Source: CAG-390 sp045636385 (GTDB lineage: Bacteria > Bacillota > Clostridia > Oscillospirales > CAG-272). From it: a stretch of 32,675 bases of DNA. Both the position numbers and the translations under genes were made by a program. The notes below the pieces were generated by a model. It saw nothing but the letters and a program-made list of their open reading frames with translations. It was not told the DNA's origin and did no database searches. The stretch is from contig JAZTXK010000047.1 in NCBI GenBank assembly GCA_045636385.1, positions 1-32,675 of the forward strand, in the 5' to 3' direction. Each line of letters starts with the position of its first letter. The first letter of the stretch is position 1. Of the stretch, positions 32,350 through 32,675 are shown in pieces.

Positions 32350-32675
32350 GTGAATTTCACCCCTAACGCACAGGAAGTTAAAGCAAATATCGAACAAAAA
32401 TTATCGAGACTCTTCGGCACGACCGCTGCCGATGCGTCGAGAGAACAGATGTACAAAGCTGTCGCACAGACGGTAAAGGACATCCTCGCCGAGAAGAGAT
32501 CCGAATTCAAGGCAAGAACGAACAAAGAGGGCGGAAAGCGCGTGTATTACATGTGCATGGAGTTCCTTCTCGGACGCTCGCTCAAGACCAATCTCTGCAA
32601 CCTCGGACTTTCCGATGAGTATAAGAATGCTCTTTCGGACATGGGTTTTACCCTTGACGATCTCTTTGAATGCGA
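32350..32675 (+). CDS. glgP: Glycogen/alpha-glucan phosphorylase, N-terminal part
   Basis: The start is GTG at 32350 with GGAGGA 7 bases upstream. The 108 complete codons encode KRVYYMCMEFLLGRSL and NLCNLGL, the signature N-terminal segment of GT35 phosphorylases, with the frame open to the window end. GlgP releases glucose-1-phosphate from glycogen. The pyridoxal-phosphate lysine lies beyond the window. Last visible gene of the glgBCDA-P operon. Confidence 0.92.
   Translation, partial: MNFTPNAQEVKANIEQKLSRLFGTTAADASREQMYKAVAQTVKDILAEKRSEFKARTNKEGGKRVYYMCMEFLLGRSLKTNLCNLGLSDEYKNALSDMGFTLDDLFEC

Overview
The window looks like chromosomal DNA from a member of the Bacillota, most likely an uncultured anaerobic Clostridia-type bacterium. 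Four things suggest this. The promoters are near-perfect TTGACA/TATAAT types with 17-base spacers, and ribosome sites are AGGAGG-like with some GTG and TTG starts. The glycogen locus carries glgD beside glgC, a Bacillota arrangement. A PFL-family (DUF711)/ACT gene pair and a GldA/GldF/GldG/DUF4340 ABC block are present. All six tRNA genes encode their CCA ends. Genes are GC-moderate, while intergenic DNA and two small genes are much more AT-rich. I see no rRNA, CRISPR array, phage or transposase.

Layout. 1-200: a tRNA-Val with its own promoter and terminator. 266-4351 (minus): four tightly packed genes encoding a metallo-beta-lactamase-fold (MBL) hydrolase, a GH28-like beta-helix protein, a GH43 glycosidase and a second MBL hydrolase, all without signal peptides, so probably intracellular sugar handling. 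4383-5928 (minus): two AT-rich orphan genes with nearly identical promoter/RBS blocks, separated by an array of small hairpins. 6175-6720 (minus): a tRNA operon Val-Asp-Phe-Gly-Cys with a strong promoter and a long terminator hairpin. 6902-15364 (plus): a small lipoprotein, an FAD-dependent oxidoreductase coupled to a polytopic GT-C-like membrane protein, a large repeat lipoprotein, and an MBL hydrolase with an extra C-terminal domain.

15435-19345 (minus): DUF3737, the PFL-family protein and its ACT partner in one operon, then mscL and deoC in another. 19572-20798 (plus): an unusual HTH regulator fused to a GIN/DUF2807-like repeat domain. 21133-26406 (plus): an ABC-2 type system (ATPase, permease, GldG-like protein, DUF4340 protein) ending with a CBS-domain protein. 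26593-end (plus): the glycogen operon glgB-glgC-glgD-glgA-glgP, the last gene cut by the window edge.

The glycogen operon is a complete synthesis-plus-mobilisation pathway: GlgC/GlgD make ADP-glucose, GlgA elongates, GlgB branches, GlgP degrades. The most interesting points are the MBL hydrolase fused to what looks like a sensory-rhodopsin-transducer-like domain and its paralog in another operon, the HTH-GIN fusion, a Lys-to-Ala change in the conserved GlgA KTGGL motif, and several non-coding inverted-repeat elements. No single well-supported novel system stands out; these are leads.
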